This document shows positions 42,256-53,540 of a stretch of DNA of 64,000 bases, one piece after another; position 1 is the first letter of the stretch; each line of letters begins with the position of its first letter. The translations under genes and the position numbers were made by a program. The notes below the pieces were generated by a model that worked only from the letters and a program-made list of their open reading frames with translations, searched no databases and was not told the DNA's origin. The stretch comes from Streptomyces venezuelae ATCC 10712. GTDB lineage: Bacteria > Actinomycetota > Actinomycetes > Streptomycetales > Streptomycetaceae. Where the stretch lies: NCBI RefSeq assembly GCF_008639165.1, contig NZ_CP029197.1:2852001-2916000 (forward strand), given 5' to 3'.

Positions 42256-42858
42256 TCAGCCCAGCAGCTCCTTCACCACCGGTGCCAGGGCGCGGAAGGC
42301 CTTGCCTCGGTGGCTGATGGCGTTCTTTTCTGACGGGGTCAGTTCCGCGCAGGTCAGGTCGTGGCCCTCGGGCTGGAGGATCGGGTCGTAGCCGAAGCCG
42401 TTCGTGCCGGTCGGGGTGTGGCGGAGGGTGCCCTCCATGCGGCCCTCGACGACGCGTTCCGTGCCGTCGGGGAGGGCCAGGGCGGCCGCGCAGGCGAAGT
42501 GGGCGCCCCGGTGTTCGTCCGCGATGTCGGAGAGCTGGGCCAGGAGGAGGTCCAGGTTGGCGCGGTCGTCGCCGTGCCGGCCCGCCCAGCGGGCGGAGAA
42601 GATGCCGGGGGCGCCGTTCAGGACGTCGACGCAGAGGCCGGAGTCGTCGGCGACGGCCGGGAGGCCGGTGGCGCGGGCCAGGGCGTGCGCCTTCAGCAGG
42701 GCGTTCTCGGCGAAGGTGACGCCGGTTTCCTTGACGTCGGGGATCTCCGGGTACGCGTCCGCGCCGACGAGTTCGAGGTCGAGGCCTGCGTCGGCGAGGA
42801 TCGCGTGGAGTTCGGTGATCTTGCCCGGGTTGCGGGTGGCGAGGATCAGACGGGTCAT
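42256..42858 (-). CDS. rdgB: Non-canonical purine NTP pyrophosphatase (RdgB/HAM1)
   Basis: The 200-residue enzyme hydrolyses XTP, ITP and dITP to keep deaminated purines out of DNA and RNA. Family landmarks are LILATRNPGKITEL, TFAENALLKAHALARATGLP, VADDSGLCVDVLNGAPGIFS and TGTNGFGYDPIL, ending SHRGKAFRAL. ATG at 42858. It is followed in the same direction from the rph and lipoprotein genes; rph-rdgB neighbourhood is common in actinobacteria. Confidence 0.96.
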   Translation of the reverse strand: MTRLILATRNPGKITELHAILADAGLDLELVGADAYPEIPDVKETGVTFAENALLKAHALARATGLPAVADDSGLCVDVLNGAPGIFSARWAGRHGDDRANLDLLLAQLSDIADEHRGAHFACAAALALPDGTERVVEGRMEGTLRHTPTGTNGFGYDPILQPEGHDLTCAELTPSEKNAISHRGKAFRALAPVVKELLG

Positions 42859-42866
42859 GCCGCCGA

Positions 42867-43247
42867 TTATCCCGGGGTGCAGACCTTGGTGACTTCGCCG
42901 GCCGCGTCGGTGATGGGCGTGATGTCCGGGGTGGCGTCACCGTTCTTGACGGCGGTGCGGACGGTGTCGACGCCCTTGGTGAGGTCGTCGACGGCCTTGG
43001 CGAGGTCGGCGTTGTCGGTGGTGTTCTTGAGGTTGCCCAGTTCCGTGGAGATGGAGTTGAGGGATTCCTCGATCTGGGTGGCGTCGTTGGAGGCGTTGGA
43101 GACGGCCTGCTGGAGTTTGCTCACCGAGGTGGCTATCGCGTCGGCGGTCTTGACGCAGTCCATGGCGGTGTCGAGGGCTCCGCAGCCGCTCAGGACGGTG
43201 GTGAGTGCGGCGGCCGTGGCCATGGCGAGTGCGAGACGGCGCTTCAA
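42867..43247 (-). CDS. Small lipoprotein with predicted coiled coil
   Basis: The 126-residue protein has a lipoprotein signal (LALAMATAAALTTVLSGCGA, lipobox LSGC) and a helical, heptad-like region (VSKLQQAVSNASNDATQIEE, SLNSISTELGNLKN). It ends with DAAGEVTKVCTPG. It should sit on the outer face of the membrane. No family name is recognised. The start is likely TTG at 43247, because GGGGGAGG lies 7 nt upstream and the signal peptide begins there. Confidence 0.78.
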   Translation of the reverse strand: MKRRLALAMATAAALTTVLSGCGALDTAMDCVKTADAIATSVSKLQQAVSNASNDATQIEESLNSISTELGNLKNTTDNADLAKAVDDLTKGVDTVRTAVKNGDATPDITPITDAAGEVTKVCTPG

Positions 43248-43277
43248 GGCGGGTCCTCCCCCATATTCGTACACGCG

Positions 43278-43318
43278 GACGGGCGGGCGCACGGATCGTA
43301 CCGGGCCGCCCGCCCGTC
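43278..43318. terminator. Hairpin after rph
   Basis: GACGGGCGGGCG (43278-43289) and CGCCCGCCCGTC (43307-43318) are perfect 12-bp arms 17 bp past the rph stop, in its direction. Confidence 0.8.
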
Positions 43319-43334
43319 AGGACGCGGTCAGGGG

Positions 43335-44066
<732 letters not shown>

Positions 44067-44090
44067 GGGTCGAGCCTAGCGGGATACGGG

Positions 44091-44124
44091 GAAGGGCCCG
44101 TTCCCCTGCCGGAACGGGCCCTTC
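44091..44124. terminator. Terminator hairpin after nagF
   Basis: GAAGGGCCCGTTCC (44091-44104) and GGAACGGGCCCTTC (44111-44124) are perfect 14-bp arms, 15 bp past the nagF stop. Confidence 0.9.
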
Positions 44125-44139
44125 GCGTGATGCGGCTGC

Positions 44140-44373
44140 TTACATCATGTCTTCGATGTCGGCGGCGATCGGGTCGGCGTCGGTGCCGATGACGACCTGG
44201 ATCGCGGTGCCCATCTTGACGACGCCGTGGGCGCCGGCGGCCTTGAGGGCGGCCTCGTCGACCTTGGACGGGTCCAGGACCTCGGTGCGCAGGCGGGTGA
44301 TGCAGCCTTCGACCTCTTCGATGTTCTCGATGCCGCCGAGCCCGGCGACGATCTTCTCAGCCTTGCTGGCCAT
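44140..44373 (-). CDS. nagF: PTS N-acetylglucosamine EIIB protein NagF
   Basis: The 77-residue phosphocarrier has the EIIB active site: Cys24 in EVEGCITRLRTEV, with HGVVKMGTAIQVVIGTDADP completing the fold. It accepts phosphate from EIIA (Crr) and passes it to GlcNAc during transport by NagE2. It is divergent from nagE1, as in S. coelicolor where the three genes are SCO2905-2907 (from memory). ATG at 44373 follows AGGGAGAA. The shared intergenic region carries a DasR site. Confidence 0.93.
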   Translation of the reverse strand: MASKAEKIVAGLGGIENIEEVEGCITRLRTEVLDPSKVDEAALKAAGAHGVVKMGTAIQVVIGTDADPIAADIEDMM

Positions 44374-44545
44374 GTGTTTCTCCCTGTCCGTTCTGTTCGC
44401 GCGTACGCGAGTCTCGGCGCACCTGCGGTCCGCTTTGTCACGGTAACCCACGGTTGGCCCAACTTCGCGAGCGCGTGCCGCCGTTCTGCCGAATGATGAC
44501 GATCACCGGCGGCCTGTCCTCAGCGGGCTCCCGGGAGCCTATCGC

Positions 44546-44561
44546 AACTGGTCTACACCAC
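44546..44561. promoter_or_regulatory. DasR-responsive element between nagF and nagE1
   Basis: ACTGGTCTACACCACC is a 16-mer matching the dre consensus built around TGGTCTAGACCA. It lies in the divergent nagF/nagE1 promoter region. DasR should repress here until GlcN-6-phosphate accumulates. Confidence 0.9.
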
Positions 44562-44609
44562 CGTGCAACGAGACGCGCACCCGGCTTGTTCCGGGCAGGG
44601 AGGACGCCG

Positions 44610-45908
44610 ATGAGTACCGACAGCGCCGCGGCGCAGCCGAAGAAGTCCGTGTGGGGCGGGCTCTTCCAGGGTCTCCAGAAGATGGGCCGCAGCCTCCAGC
44701 TCCCGATCGCCGTCCTCCCGGCCGCCGGCATCATCAACCGGCTCGGCCAGCCGGACGTGTTCGGCGCCGACGGTCTCGGCTGGGACAACGTCGCCAAGGT
44801 GATGTCGGGTGCGGGTGGTGCGCTGCTCGACGGCAGTCTGGGGCTGCCGATCCTCTTCTGCATCGGTGTCGCGATCGGCATGGCGAAGAAGGCGGACGGT
44901 TCGACGGCGCTCGCCGCCGTCGTCGGTTTCCTCGTCTACTACACGGTGCTGCGTCAGTTCCCGAAGGACTGTCCGTCGGGCACGAGGGACATCGGTGGCG
45001 GCTGTCTCGGTGCGGACGACGCTTTCGCGGGTTACACGTACCAGAACCCCGGTGTCTTCGGCGGCATCGTGATGGGTCTGCTCACCGCGTACCTGTGGCA
45101 GCGCTACCACCGGACGAAGCTGGTCGACTGGCTGGGGTTCTTCAACGGCCGCCGTCTCGTCCCGATCATCATGACGTTCGTGGCGATCGCGTTCGCCGCG
45201 ATCTGCCTGTGGATCTGGCCGCCGATCGGTGACGCCCTGGAGAGCTTCAGCGACTGGCTGGTCGGGCTGGGCGCGTGGGGTTCGGGCATCTTCGGCGTGG
45301 CGAACCGGGCGCTGCTGGTCATCGGCCTGCACCAGTTCCTGAACGTGCCGATCTGGTTCCAGTTCGGCACGTACGAGAAGCCGGGCGGCGGGGTGGTCCA
45401 CGGTGACATCCCGATGTTCCTGGCGGGCGACCCGAACGCCGGCCAGTTCCTGACGGGCTTCTTCCCGATCATGATGTTCGCGCTGCCGGCGGCGGCGCTC
45501 GCGATCACCCACTGCGCCCGGCCGCACCGGCGCAAGGAGGTCGGCGGTCTGATGCTGTCGGTGGCGCTGACCTCGTTCGTCACCGGCATCACGGAGCCGC
45601 TGGAGTACTCGTTCCTCTTCATCGCGCCGGTCCTCTACGCGATCCACGCGGTGCTCACGGGCGTCTCGATGGCGGTGACCTGGGCGCTCGGCGTGAAGGA
45701 CGGCTTCAGCTTCTCGGCCGGCCTGATCGACTACGTGATCAACTGGAATCTGGCGACGAAGCCGTGGCTGATCATTCCGATCGGGCTCGGGTTCGCGGTG
45801 GTGTACTACGCGATCTTCCGGTTCGCGATCACCAAGTTCAATCTTCCGACGCCCGGCCGTGAGCCGGAGGAGGTCGCGGAGGAGATGGAGCGGGACAACG
45901 TGAAGTGA
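44610..45908 (+). CDS. nagE1: PTS EIIC permease NagE1
   Basis: The 432-residue membrane protein of the glucose/GlcNAc EIIC family has about ten helices. It shows LQKMGRSLQLPIAVLPAAGI near the start, the conserved GITEPLEYSFLFIAPVLYAI loop and FRFAITKFNLPTPGREPE at the end. It has no fused EIIB or EIIA. In S. coelicolor NagE1 is dispensable and NagE2 is the working GlcNAc permease; this copy has an insertion-like loop (FPKDCPSGTRDIGGGCLGAD). ATG at 44610 has GGGAGG upstream. Confidence 0.92.
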   Translation: MSTDSAAAQPKKSVWGGLFQGLQKMGRSLQLPIAVLPAAGIINRLGQPDVFGADGLGWDNVAKVMSGAGGALLDGSLGLPILFCIGVAIGMAKKADGSTALAAVVGFLVYYTVLRQFPKDCPSGTRDIGGGCLGADDAFAGYTYQNPGVFGGIVMGLLTAYLWQRYHRTKLVDWLGFFNGRRLVPIIMTFVAIAFAAICLWIWPPIGDALESFSDWLVGLGAWGSGIFGVANRALLVIGLHQFLNVPIWFQFGTYEKPGGGVVHGDIPMFLAGDPNAGQFLTGFFPIMMFALPAAALAITHCARPHRRKEVGGLMLSVALTSFVTGITEPLEYSFLFIAPVLYAIHAVLTGVSMAVTWALGVKDGFSFSAGLIDYVINWNLATKPWLIIPIGLGFAVVYYAIFRFAITKFNLPTPGREPEEVAEEMERDNVK

Positions 45909-45972
45909 CCTCGCGCGCACCCTCCGAGGCCTGACCGGTACGGGGCTTTCGTCCCGCCCGTAAGGCCTGCTG

Positions 45973-46004
45973 AAGGCCCCTGGACCTGACGGTCCGGGGG
46001 CCTT
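45973..46004. terminator. Terminator hairpin after nagE1
   Basis: AAGGCCCCTGGACC and GGTCCGGGGGCCTT pair almost perfectly around TGAC, 64 bp past the nagE1 stop. This separates nagE1 from nagE2, which has its own promoter region. Confidence 0.87.
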
Positions 46005-46076
46005 ATGTCGTGCATTTCCAGCTATGGCTGAGCACACAAAATTCGCAGGTTCCTTATCTAAGTCTCACGTGCTACA

Positions 46077-46124
46077 ACTGGTCTACACCACTCATTGGTG
46101 TAGACCACGCGGTCCAGACCACCG
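46077..46124. promoter_or_regulatory. Triple DasR-responsive element upstream of nagE2
   Basis: Three dre-like 16-mers lie end to end: ACTGGTCTACACCACT (46077-46092), ATTGGTGTAGACCACG (46094-46109) and GCGGTCCAGACCACCG (46109-46124). The first two are also inverted relative to each other. The cluster lies 73-120 bp before nagE2. Confidence 0.9.
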
Positions 46125-46196
46125 CGTTCCACGAGACGTCGCCGTCCCCCCTTTTCACTGTCCTCTGGCGGCGCCTTGCCTTACTGGAGGAAGTTG

Positions 46197-47471
46197 ATGA
46201 GTACGGCCACCGCCCAGGCCGCCGCTCCCGCGAAGAAGCGCGGATCCGGCCTGTTCCAGGGCCTGCAGAAGGTCGGTCGCAGCCTGCAGCTGCCGATCGC
46301 CGTGCTGCCGGCCGCAGGTATCCTGCTCCGTCTCGGCCAGGACGACGTCTTCGGCAAGGACGGCCTCGGCTGGGACAAGGTCGCGAAGGTCTTCGCCACC
46401 GCCGGCGACGCGGTCTTCGCGAACCTGCCCCTGCTGTTCTGCGTCGGCATCGCCATCGGCTTCGCCAAGAAGGCCGACGGCTCCACCGCCCTCGCCGCCC
46501 TGGTCGGCTTCCTGGTCTACAAGAACGTGCTGACCGCGTTCCCCGTGACCGAGGGCGTCGTCAACACCACCAAGAACAACGGTGTCGACGTCGCCGCCAC
46601 CTACAACGACCCCAAGGTCCTCGGCGGCATCGTCATGGGCCTGCTGGCGGCCGTCATATGGCAGCGGTACCACCGCACCAAGCTGGTCGACTGGCTCGGC
46701 TTCTTCAACGGCCGCCGCCTCGTCCCGATCATCATGGCCTTCGTCGGCACCGTCATGGGTGTCTTCTTCGGCCTGGTCTGGGAGCCCATCGGCAACGTCA
46801 TCACCAACTTCGGCGAGTGGATGACCGGCCTGGGCGCCGTCGGCGCGGGCATCTTCGGCGTCGTCAACCGCGGTCTGCTCCCGATCGGCATGCACCAGTT
46901 CGTCAACACCGTCGCCTGGCAGGAGATCGGCTCCTACAAGGACTCGGCCGGTGCCGTCTGGCACGGCGACCTGCCGCGCTTCTTCCACGGTGACCCGACC
47001 GCCGGTCAGTTCATGTCCGGCTTCTTCCCGATCATGATGTTCGCCCTCCCGGCCGCCGCGCTCGCCATCACGCACTGCGCCCGCCCGGAGCGCCGCAAGG
47101 TCGTCGGCGGCATGATGGTCTCCCTCGCGCTGACCTCCTTCGTCACCGGCATCACCGAGCCGATCGAGTTCGCGTTCATGTTCATCGCCCCGGTGCTCTA
47201 CGTGATCCACGCGATCCTGACCGCCATCGCCATGGCCGTCACCTGGGCCCTGGGCGTGCACCACGGCTTCAGCTTCTCGGCCGGTGCGATCGACTACTTC
47301 CTGAACTGGGGTCTCGCGACCAAGCCGTGGATGATCATCCCGATCGGCCTCGTCTTCGCGGCGATCTATTACGTGGTCTTCCGCTTCGCGATCACCAAGT
47401 TCAACCTCCCGACGCCGGGCCGCGAGTCCGACGAGGAGCTCGCCGAGCTCCAGAAGGCCGAGGCGAAGTAA
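46197..47471 (+). CDS. nagE2: PTS N-acetylglucosamine EIIC permease NagE2
   Basis: The 424-residue EIIC permease is a close paralogue of NagE1, with LQKVGRSLQLPIAVLPAAGI, a helix-rich core, GITEPIEFAFMFIAPVLYVI and FRFAITKFNLPTPGRESDEE. It carries GlcNAc across the membrane with phosphorylation by NagF. ATG at 46197 follows CTGGAGGAAG. Three DasR sites precede it, matching its role as the main, tightly induced GlcNAc transporter. Confidence 0.94.
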   Translation: MSTATAQAAAPAKKRGSGLFQGLQKVGRSLQLPIAVLPAAGILLRLGQDDVFGKDGLGWDKVAKVFATAGDAVFANLPLLFCVGIAIGFAKKADGSTALAALVGFLVYKNVLTAFPVTEGVVNTTKNNGVDVAATYNDPKVLGGIVMGLLAAVIWQRYHRTKLVDWLGFFNGRRLVPIIMAFVGTVMGVFFGLVWEPIGNVITNFGEWMTGLGAVGAGIFGVVNRGLLPIGMHQFVNTVAWQEIGSYKDSAGAVWHGDLPRFFHGDPTAGQFMSGFFPIMMFALPAAALAITHCARPERRKVVGGMMVSLALTSFVTGITEPIEFAFMFIAPVLYVIHAILTAIAMAVTWALGVHHGFSFSAGAIDYFLNWGLATKPWMIIPIGLVFAAIYYVVFRFAITKFNLPTPGRESDEELAELQKAEAK

Positions 47472-47486
47472 GCCGTACGGCACGAC

Positions 47487-47522
47487 GGAAGGCCCCGGAA
47501 CCGACAGGTTCCGGGGCCTTCC
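47487..47522. terminator. Terminator hairpin after nagE2
   Basis: GGAAGGCCCCGGAACC (47487-47502) and GGTTCCGGGGCCTTCC (47507-47522) are perfect 16-bp arms with a 4-nt loop between two convergent genes. Confidence 0.93.
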
Positions 47523-47539
47523 CCGTGTCCGCGCGAGGC

Positions 47540-48292
47540 TCAGACCTCGTACACCGCGCCCGGTCTCGCCAGCTCCGACGGCCCGCGGTACACCGCGCGG
47601 GCGTCCGCCAGGTTCTGCTCGCCGTCGGTCCACGGCGGGATGTGGGTGAGGACCAGCCGGCCCACCGCCGAGCGGGCCGCCTCGGCACCGGCCTCGCGGC
47701 CGTTGAGGTGGAGGGACGGGATGTCCTCCTTGCCGTGGGTGAAGGAGGCCTCGCAGAGGAAGAGGTCGGTGCCCTCGGCGAGCTTGTGCAGCGACTCGCA
47801 GACCCCGGTGTCCCCGGAGTACGTGAGCGAGCGGCCGCCGTGCTCGACCCGGATGCCGTACGCCTCGACCGGATGGCACACCTTCTCCGTACGGACGGAG
47901 AACGGGCCGATCTCGAACGCCTCCGACTTCAGGGTGCGGAAGTCGAAGACCTCGCTCATCGAGGTGGGCGAGGGGGTGTCCGCGTACGCCGTGGTCAGGC
48001 GCTGCTCGGCGCCCTCCGGGGCGTAGACGGGGATCGCGTCGCAGCGTCCGCCCTCGTGCCGGTAGTAGCGGGCGACGAAGTACCCGCACATGTCGATGCA
48101 GTGGTCCGCGTGCAGATGGCTGAGGAAGATCGCGTCGAGGTCGTACAGACCGATGTGTCGCTGCAGCTCGCCCAGGGCGCCGTTGCCCATGTCGAGGAGC
48201 AGCCGGAAGCCGTCGGCCTCGACGAGGTAGCTCGAACAGGCCGAATCCGCGGACGGGAACGACCCGGAGCAGCCGACGACGGTGAGCTTCAT
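47540..48292 (-). CDS. MBL-fold metallo-hydrolase
   Basis: The 250-residue protein has the metallo-beta-lactamase zinc motif HLHADH at residues 59-64 (FLSHLHADHCIDMCGY), TYSGDTGVCESLHKLAEGTD for the bridging Asp, and the closing LVLTHIPPW. It resembles the RNase Z/ElaC-like and phosphodiesterase branch that acts on RNA or cyclic nucleotides, but is shorter and lacks the RNase Z exosite. Substrate unknown. ATG at 48292 follows GGAGG. It is convergent with nagE2. Confidence 0.87.
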   Translation of the reverse strand: MKLTVVGCSGSFPSADSACSSYLVEADGFRLLLDMGNGALGELQRHIGLYDLDAIFLSHLHADHCIDMCGYFVARYYRHEGGRCDAIPVYAPEGAEQRLTTAYADTPSPTSMSEVFDFRTLKSEAFEIGPFSVRTEKVCHPVEAYGIRVEHGGRSLTYSGDTGVCESLHKLAEGTDLFLCEASFTHGKEDIPSLHLNGREAGAEAARSAVGRLVLTHIPPWTDGEQNLADARAVYRGPSELARPGAVYEV

Positions 48293-48934
48293 GGAGCGTG
48301 AACCTCCGTGGACGGATACGGAAAGCGCGCTGGGGAAGGGGGGAGGCTGTGCGGTCTGTCGAGCGTAAGGCGCACCCGGGCCTGTCGCTCCTTCGTGGTG
48401 GCCCGTTGTGGGCGAACTCACGGGCTCTGTCACCGGTTCGGATGGATGGTGGGCCGCCTCGGCGGAGTCGGCCGCCCGCCGGTACCGTCTTGAGGTATGG
48501 ACACGTCGTGGTGGCCCGCGCTGGCCGCGGTCGTGGCGATCGCGCTGGTGGTGGCGCTCGCCGGCGGGAAGAGGCGTTCGTCGCGCCGGCCGGCGGGACG
48601 GACGCGGCCGCCGGCCCGGCCGCCGGGCCGTCCTGCGGGGCCGCGGAAGGCTCCGTCGCGGTTGCCGAGGGCGGCCGAGATCTGGTGGGCGGACGTGCCG
48701 TTCGAGGACGGGCCGGGGTCGAAGGACCGGCCCTGTCTGGTGCTGTCGGTACGGGGTGACAGCGCGCTCGTCGCCAAGATCACCAGCAAGTACCACGACG
48801 AGCGGCCGGGTGTGATCGCGCTGCCGCCGGGTGCCGTCGGGGACGCGCAGGGGCGGCCGAGCTTCCTGGAGACGGACGAGCTGCGGGAGGTGCCGGTGCT
48901 CGGCTTCCGCCGGAGAGTGGGAACGGCGGACCCG

Positions 48935-50475
<1,541 letters not shown>

Positions 50476-50519
50476 GGGCTCATCGTATCGATTCCCGGTC
50501 CGGGTTCCGGAATGTGATC

Positions 50520-51305
50520 TCACATGGTGGATGGTTCCCGCCCGAGTGCCGGACGGTGCTGGTAGAGGACGGTCGGGCTGCCGGTCCTCGGATGCGGGAT
50601 GACCTCGGCGTCCACACCGTAGACCGTCGCCAGGAGCGCGGGTGTGAGGACCTCGGCGGGGGTGCCGCCGGTGACGAGCCGGCCGCGCTCCAGGACGTAG
50701 AGCCGGTCGCAGTACGCCCCCGCCAGGTTGAGGTCGTGCAGGGCGAGCAGGTTGGTGGTGCCGAGCGTGCGGACGAGGGCGAGGACGTCCAGCTGGTGAC
50801 GGATGTCCAGGTGGTTGGTGGGCTCGTCGAGGACGAGGAGGGCCGGGTCCTGGACGAGCGCGCGGGCGACGAGGGCGCGCTGGCGCTCGCCGCCGGAGAG
50901 GGTGGGGTACGGCCGGTCGGCGAGGTCCGCGAGGCCGACGCGGGCGAGCGCCGCCTCGGCGCGCTCCCGGTCGGCGCCGGTGTCGCCCTCCCAGAACCGT
51001 TTGTGCGGGGAGCGGCCGAGGGCGACGAGTTCGCCGACGGTGAGCTCGAACTCGACGGCGCTGTCCTGGGGGACGGTGGCGATCCGGCGGGCGCGGGCCT
51101 TGGGCCCGAGGGCGTGCAGGTCGTCGCCGTCGAGGAGGGCGCGTCCGGCGGTGGGGGCGAGGGTGCCGTAGACGCAGCGCAGGAGGGTGGTCTTGCCGCT
51201 GGCGTTGGGGCCGATGAGGCCGACGGTCTCGCCGGGGCAGACGGTCAGGTCGACGGCGCGGAGCCGGTCCCCGTACGAGAGGCCGTGCAGGCGCAGTTCG
51301 GTCAC
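50520..51305 (-). CDS. btuD: Cobalamin/corrinoid ABC transporter ATPase (BtuD-like)
   Basis: The 261-residue ATPase of the FecCD/BtuCD group has Walker A GPNASGKTT, signature TLSGGERQRALVARALVQDP, Walker B LLVLDEPTNHLDIRHQLD and a switch LHDLNLA. GTG at 51305 overlaps the permease stop (GTGA). Placement in an operon behind a B12 riboswitch identifies corrinoids as the likely cargo. Confidence 0.88.
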   Translation of the reverse strand: MTELRLHGLSYGDRLRAVDLTVCPGETVGLIGPNASGKTTLLRCVYGTLAPTAGRALLDGDDLHALGPKARARRIATVPQDSAVEFELTVGELVALGRSPHKRFWEGDTGADRERAEAALARVGLADLADRPYPTLSGGERQRALVARALVQDPALLVLDEPTNHLDIRHQLDVLALVRTLGTTNLLALHDLNLAGAYCDRLYVLERGRLVTGGTPAEVLTPALLATVYGVDAEVIPHPRTGSPTVLYQHRPALGREPSTM

Positions 51306-52408
51306 GGGGCGGCTCCTTCCGGGCGGCGGCGCATGAGCCAGAGGAAGAACGGGCCGCCGGTGAGGGCGGTGAGGATGCCGACGGGCACGTCCTGGGGTGC
51401 GGCGACGGTGCGGGCGCCGAGGTCGGCGAGGACCAGGGCGAGCGCTCCGCCGAGCGCGGCGACGGGCAGCAGCCGGCGGTGCGGGGCGCCGACGGCGAGC
51501 CGGGCGGCGTGCGGGGCCATCAGGCCGACGAAGCCGACGGCTCCGCTGGCGGCGACCATGACGGCGGTGACGAGGGAGGCGAGGACGAAGACGGCGGCGC
51601 GGAAGCGGGCGGTGTCCAGGCCGAGGACGGTGGCACCCTCCTCGCCGACGAGGAGCAGGTCGAGCGGGCGGGCGAGGGTGAGCAGGGCGGCGACGCCGAG
51701 GGCGAGGACGGCGGCGGGCAGGGCCAGGGTGTCCCAGCGGGCGCTGCCGAGGCCGCCGAGGGACCAGTACATGGCCTCCTGGAACTGTTCGGGGCGTCCG
51801 GCGACGACCAGGAGCAGGGTGGCGAGCGCGGACAGGATGTAGGAGACGGCGACGCCGGCGAGGACGAGCCGGGTGCTGGTCAGGGTGCCGCCCCGGCGGG
51901 CGAGTCCGTAGACGAGGACGAGGGAGAGCAGCGCGCCCGCGAAGGCTCCGGCGGGCAGCGCGATCGTGGTGGTCACGCCCGCCACGAGGCCCGCTCCCCC
52001 GCCGGCGACGAGGACGAGGACGGCTCCGGCGGAGGCGCCGGAGGAGATCCCGAGGAGGAAGGGGTCGGCGAGCCGGTTGCGGACGAGGGCCTGGAGGACG
52101 GCGCCGACGACGGCGAGTCCGGCGCCGACGACCGCGCCGAGCAGGACCCGTGGCAGGCGGACGTCGAGGACGATCGTCCGGTACGGGGAGGGGCCGGCCT
52201 GCCCGGTGAGGGCGTCGAGCACCTGCCCGGGCGGTATCCGGACGGAGCCGAGGGCGAGCGAGGCGGTGGCCGCGGCGGCGAGGGCGAGGAGGAGCCCGGT
52301 GACGACGGCCGCGTACCGCACCGGTCCGCCGCCGGCCCGGGCGGCGGGTCCCGGGCGGCCGGTCCGGGCCGGCGCGGACGGGCCGGCGGCGCGGGTGTCC
52401 GTGCTCAT
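51302..52408 (-). CDS. btuC: Cobalamin/corrinoid ABC transporter permease (BtuC-like)
   Basis: The 368-residue FecCD-family permease has about ten helices, with the motifs RLPRVLLGAVVGAGLAVVGA, LADPFLLGISSGASAGAVLV, LVLAGVAVSYILSALATLLL and GFVGLMAPHAARL for the ATPase contact. An Ala/Pro-rich 30-residue N-terminus precedes the first helix. ATG at 52408 overlaps the binding-protein stop by 4 nt (ATGA). Confidence 0.9.
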   Translation of the reverse strand: MSTDTRAAGPSAPARTGRPGPAARAGGGPVRYAAVVTGLLLALAAAATASLALGSVRIPPGQVLDALTGQAGPSPYRTIVLDVRLPRVLLGAVVGAGLAVVGAVLQALVRNRLADPFLLGISSGASAGAVLVLVAGGGAGLVAGVTTTIALPAGAFAGALLSLVLVYGLARRGGTLTSTRLVLAGVAVSYILSALATLLLVVAGRPEQFQEAMYWSLGGLGSARWDTLALPAAVLALGVAALLTLARPLDLLLVGEEGATVLGLDTARFRAAVFVLASLVTAVMVAASGAVGFVGLMAPHAARLAVGAPHRRLLPVAALGGALALVLADLGARTVAAPQDVPVGILTALTGGPFFLWLMRRRPEGAAP

Positions 52409-53373
52409 CGGGCGGGGTGGAGCTGGGCGGCGAGCTTGTCGACGGCGGCGGGGACGCGGACGCCGAGGACGGTGTCGGAGAGCGGCATCACGGCGAACCG
52501 GCGGTTCTTGATCGCGGGGACGTCCTTGAGGGCGGGGTCGTCGAGGAGCCGCTTCTTCTTCTGTTCGACGGTGGTGGAGCCGTAGTCGTAGATGACGACG
52601 ACCTCGGGCTTCCGGGCGACGACCTGTTCCCAGGTGGCGTCGCCGAAGGCCTTGTCGAGGTCGGCGAAGACGTTGCGGCCGCCGGCGCGGGTGATGAGGT
52701 CGTTTCCGATGCCCTTGCCGCCCGCGGTGAAGGCGGTCTTGTCGCCGCTGTCGTAGACGAACACGGAGACGGGCGCGGTGCCCTTGAGGCGCTTCTCGGT
52801 GGCGGCGACGGTGGTGCGCGCCTCCCGGACCCACTTGTCGGCCCGGTCGGGGACGCCGAACGTCCGGCCGATCTCGCCGACTTCGCGGTAGAGGTCGTCG
52901 ACGGAGGGCGCACCGGACGGGCAGTACTCGGTGTTGAGCCGGGTGTCGATGCCGGAGCGCTTCAGGTCGTCGCGGCCGCGGCCGTCCTTGGCCGCGAAGG
53001 CGGAGGAGTAACCGCCGTACACGAAGTCGGGGTTGGCGGCGAGCAGGGCCTCCTTGGAGGGGTACTCCTTCGCGAGGACGGGCACGGAGTCGTACGCCGC
53101 GCGGTAGGCGGGGAGGACCGCGTCGTCGAGGTAGGCGGTGCCGACGAGGGACTTCTCGAGGCCGAGGGCCAGCATGATCTCGGTGACGTGCTGGTTCATG
53201 GTGACCGCGCGCTTCGGCGGGGCCTGGTAGGTGGTCTTCACACCGCAGTTGGAGACGGTGTACGGGAATCCCGGGGCGGGTTTCGCCTCGGGGGCCCGTT
53301 CGGCGGGGGCGGCGCAGCCGGCGAGCAGGGTGACGAGGGCGGCGGGCAGCAGGGCGCGGCGGGGCCAGGTCAT
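52405..53373 (-). CDS. btuF: Cobalamin/corrinoid-binding lipoprotein (BtuF-like)
   Basis: The 322-residue class III binding protein has a lipobox (PAALVTLLAGCAAPAER), KRAVTMNQHVTEIMLALGLE, NPDFVYGGYSSAFAAKDGRG and VFVYDSGDKTAFTAGGKG. It delivers ligand to the BtuCD-like pump. ATG at 53373 follows GGAGGAGG; longer frames upstream overlap the riboswitch and are not credible. Confidence 0.9.
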   Translation of the reverse strand: MTWPRRALLPAALVTLLAGCAAPAERAPEAKPAPGFPYTVSNCGVKTTYQAPPKRAVTMNQHVTEIMLALGLEKSLVGTAYLDDAVLPAYRAAYDSVPVLAKEYPSKEALLAANPDFVYGGYSSAFAAKDGRGRDDLKRSGIDTRLNTEYCPSGAPSVDDLYREVGEIGRTFGVPDRADKWVREARTTVAATEKRLKGTAPVSVFVYDSGDKTAFTAGGKGIGNDLITRAGGRNVFADLDKAFGDATWEQVVARKPEVVVIYDYGSTTVEQKKKRLLDDPALKDVPAIKNRRFAVMPLSDTVLGVRVPAAVDKLAAQLHPAR

Positions 53374-53399
53374 GGCGGGTTGCCTCCTCCGGGGATTTC

Positions 53400-53540
53400 C
53401 ACGTCCCCGATCGGTGCTGGCAGGCGGCAGGTCAGTTCCTGGCTGCCGCCTCCCGGGGGAGGCGGTCACAGTGGCGGGACCGCGCCGGATTCGCACCGGC
53501 TTCCTGGGTCCTGCCGCCCGTTGGTCCCGGCCAGTGTCTC
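53400..53540 (-). promoter_or_regulatory. Cobalamin (B12) riboswitch
   Basis: On the minus strand the leader shows the B12-box core in order: GGAAGCCGGTGCGAATCCGG, then GCGGTCCCGCCACTGTGA, a GC hairpin, and AGCCAGGAACTGACC. These are the conserved J-regions and L5/P4-P6 blocks of the adenosyl- or methylcobalamin aptamer. It lies directly before btuF. B12 binding should shut the operon down. Confidence 0.95.
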
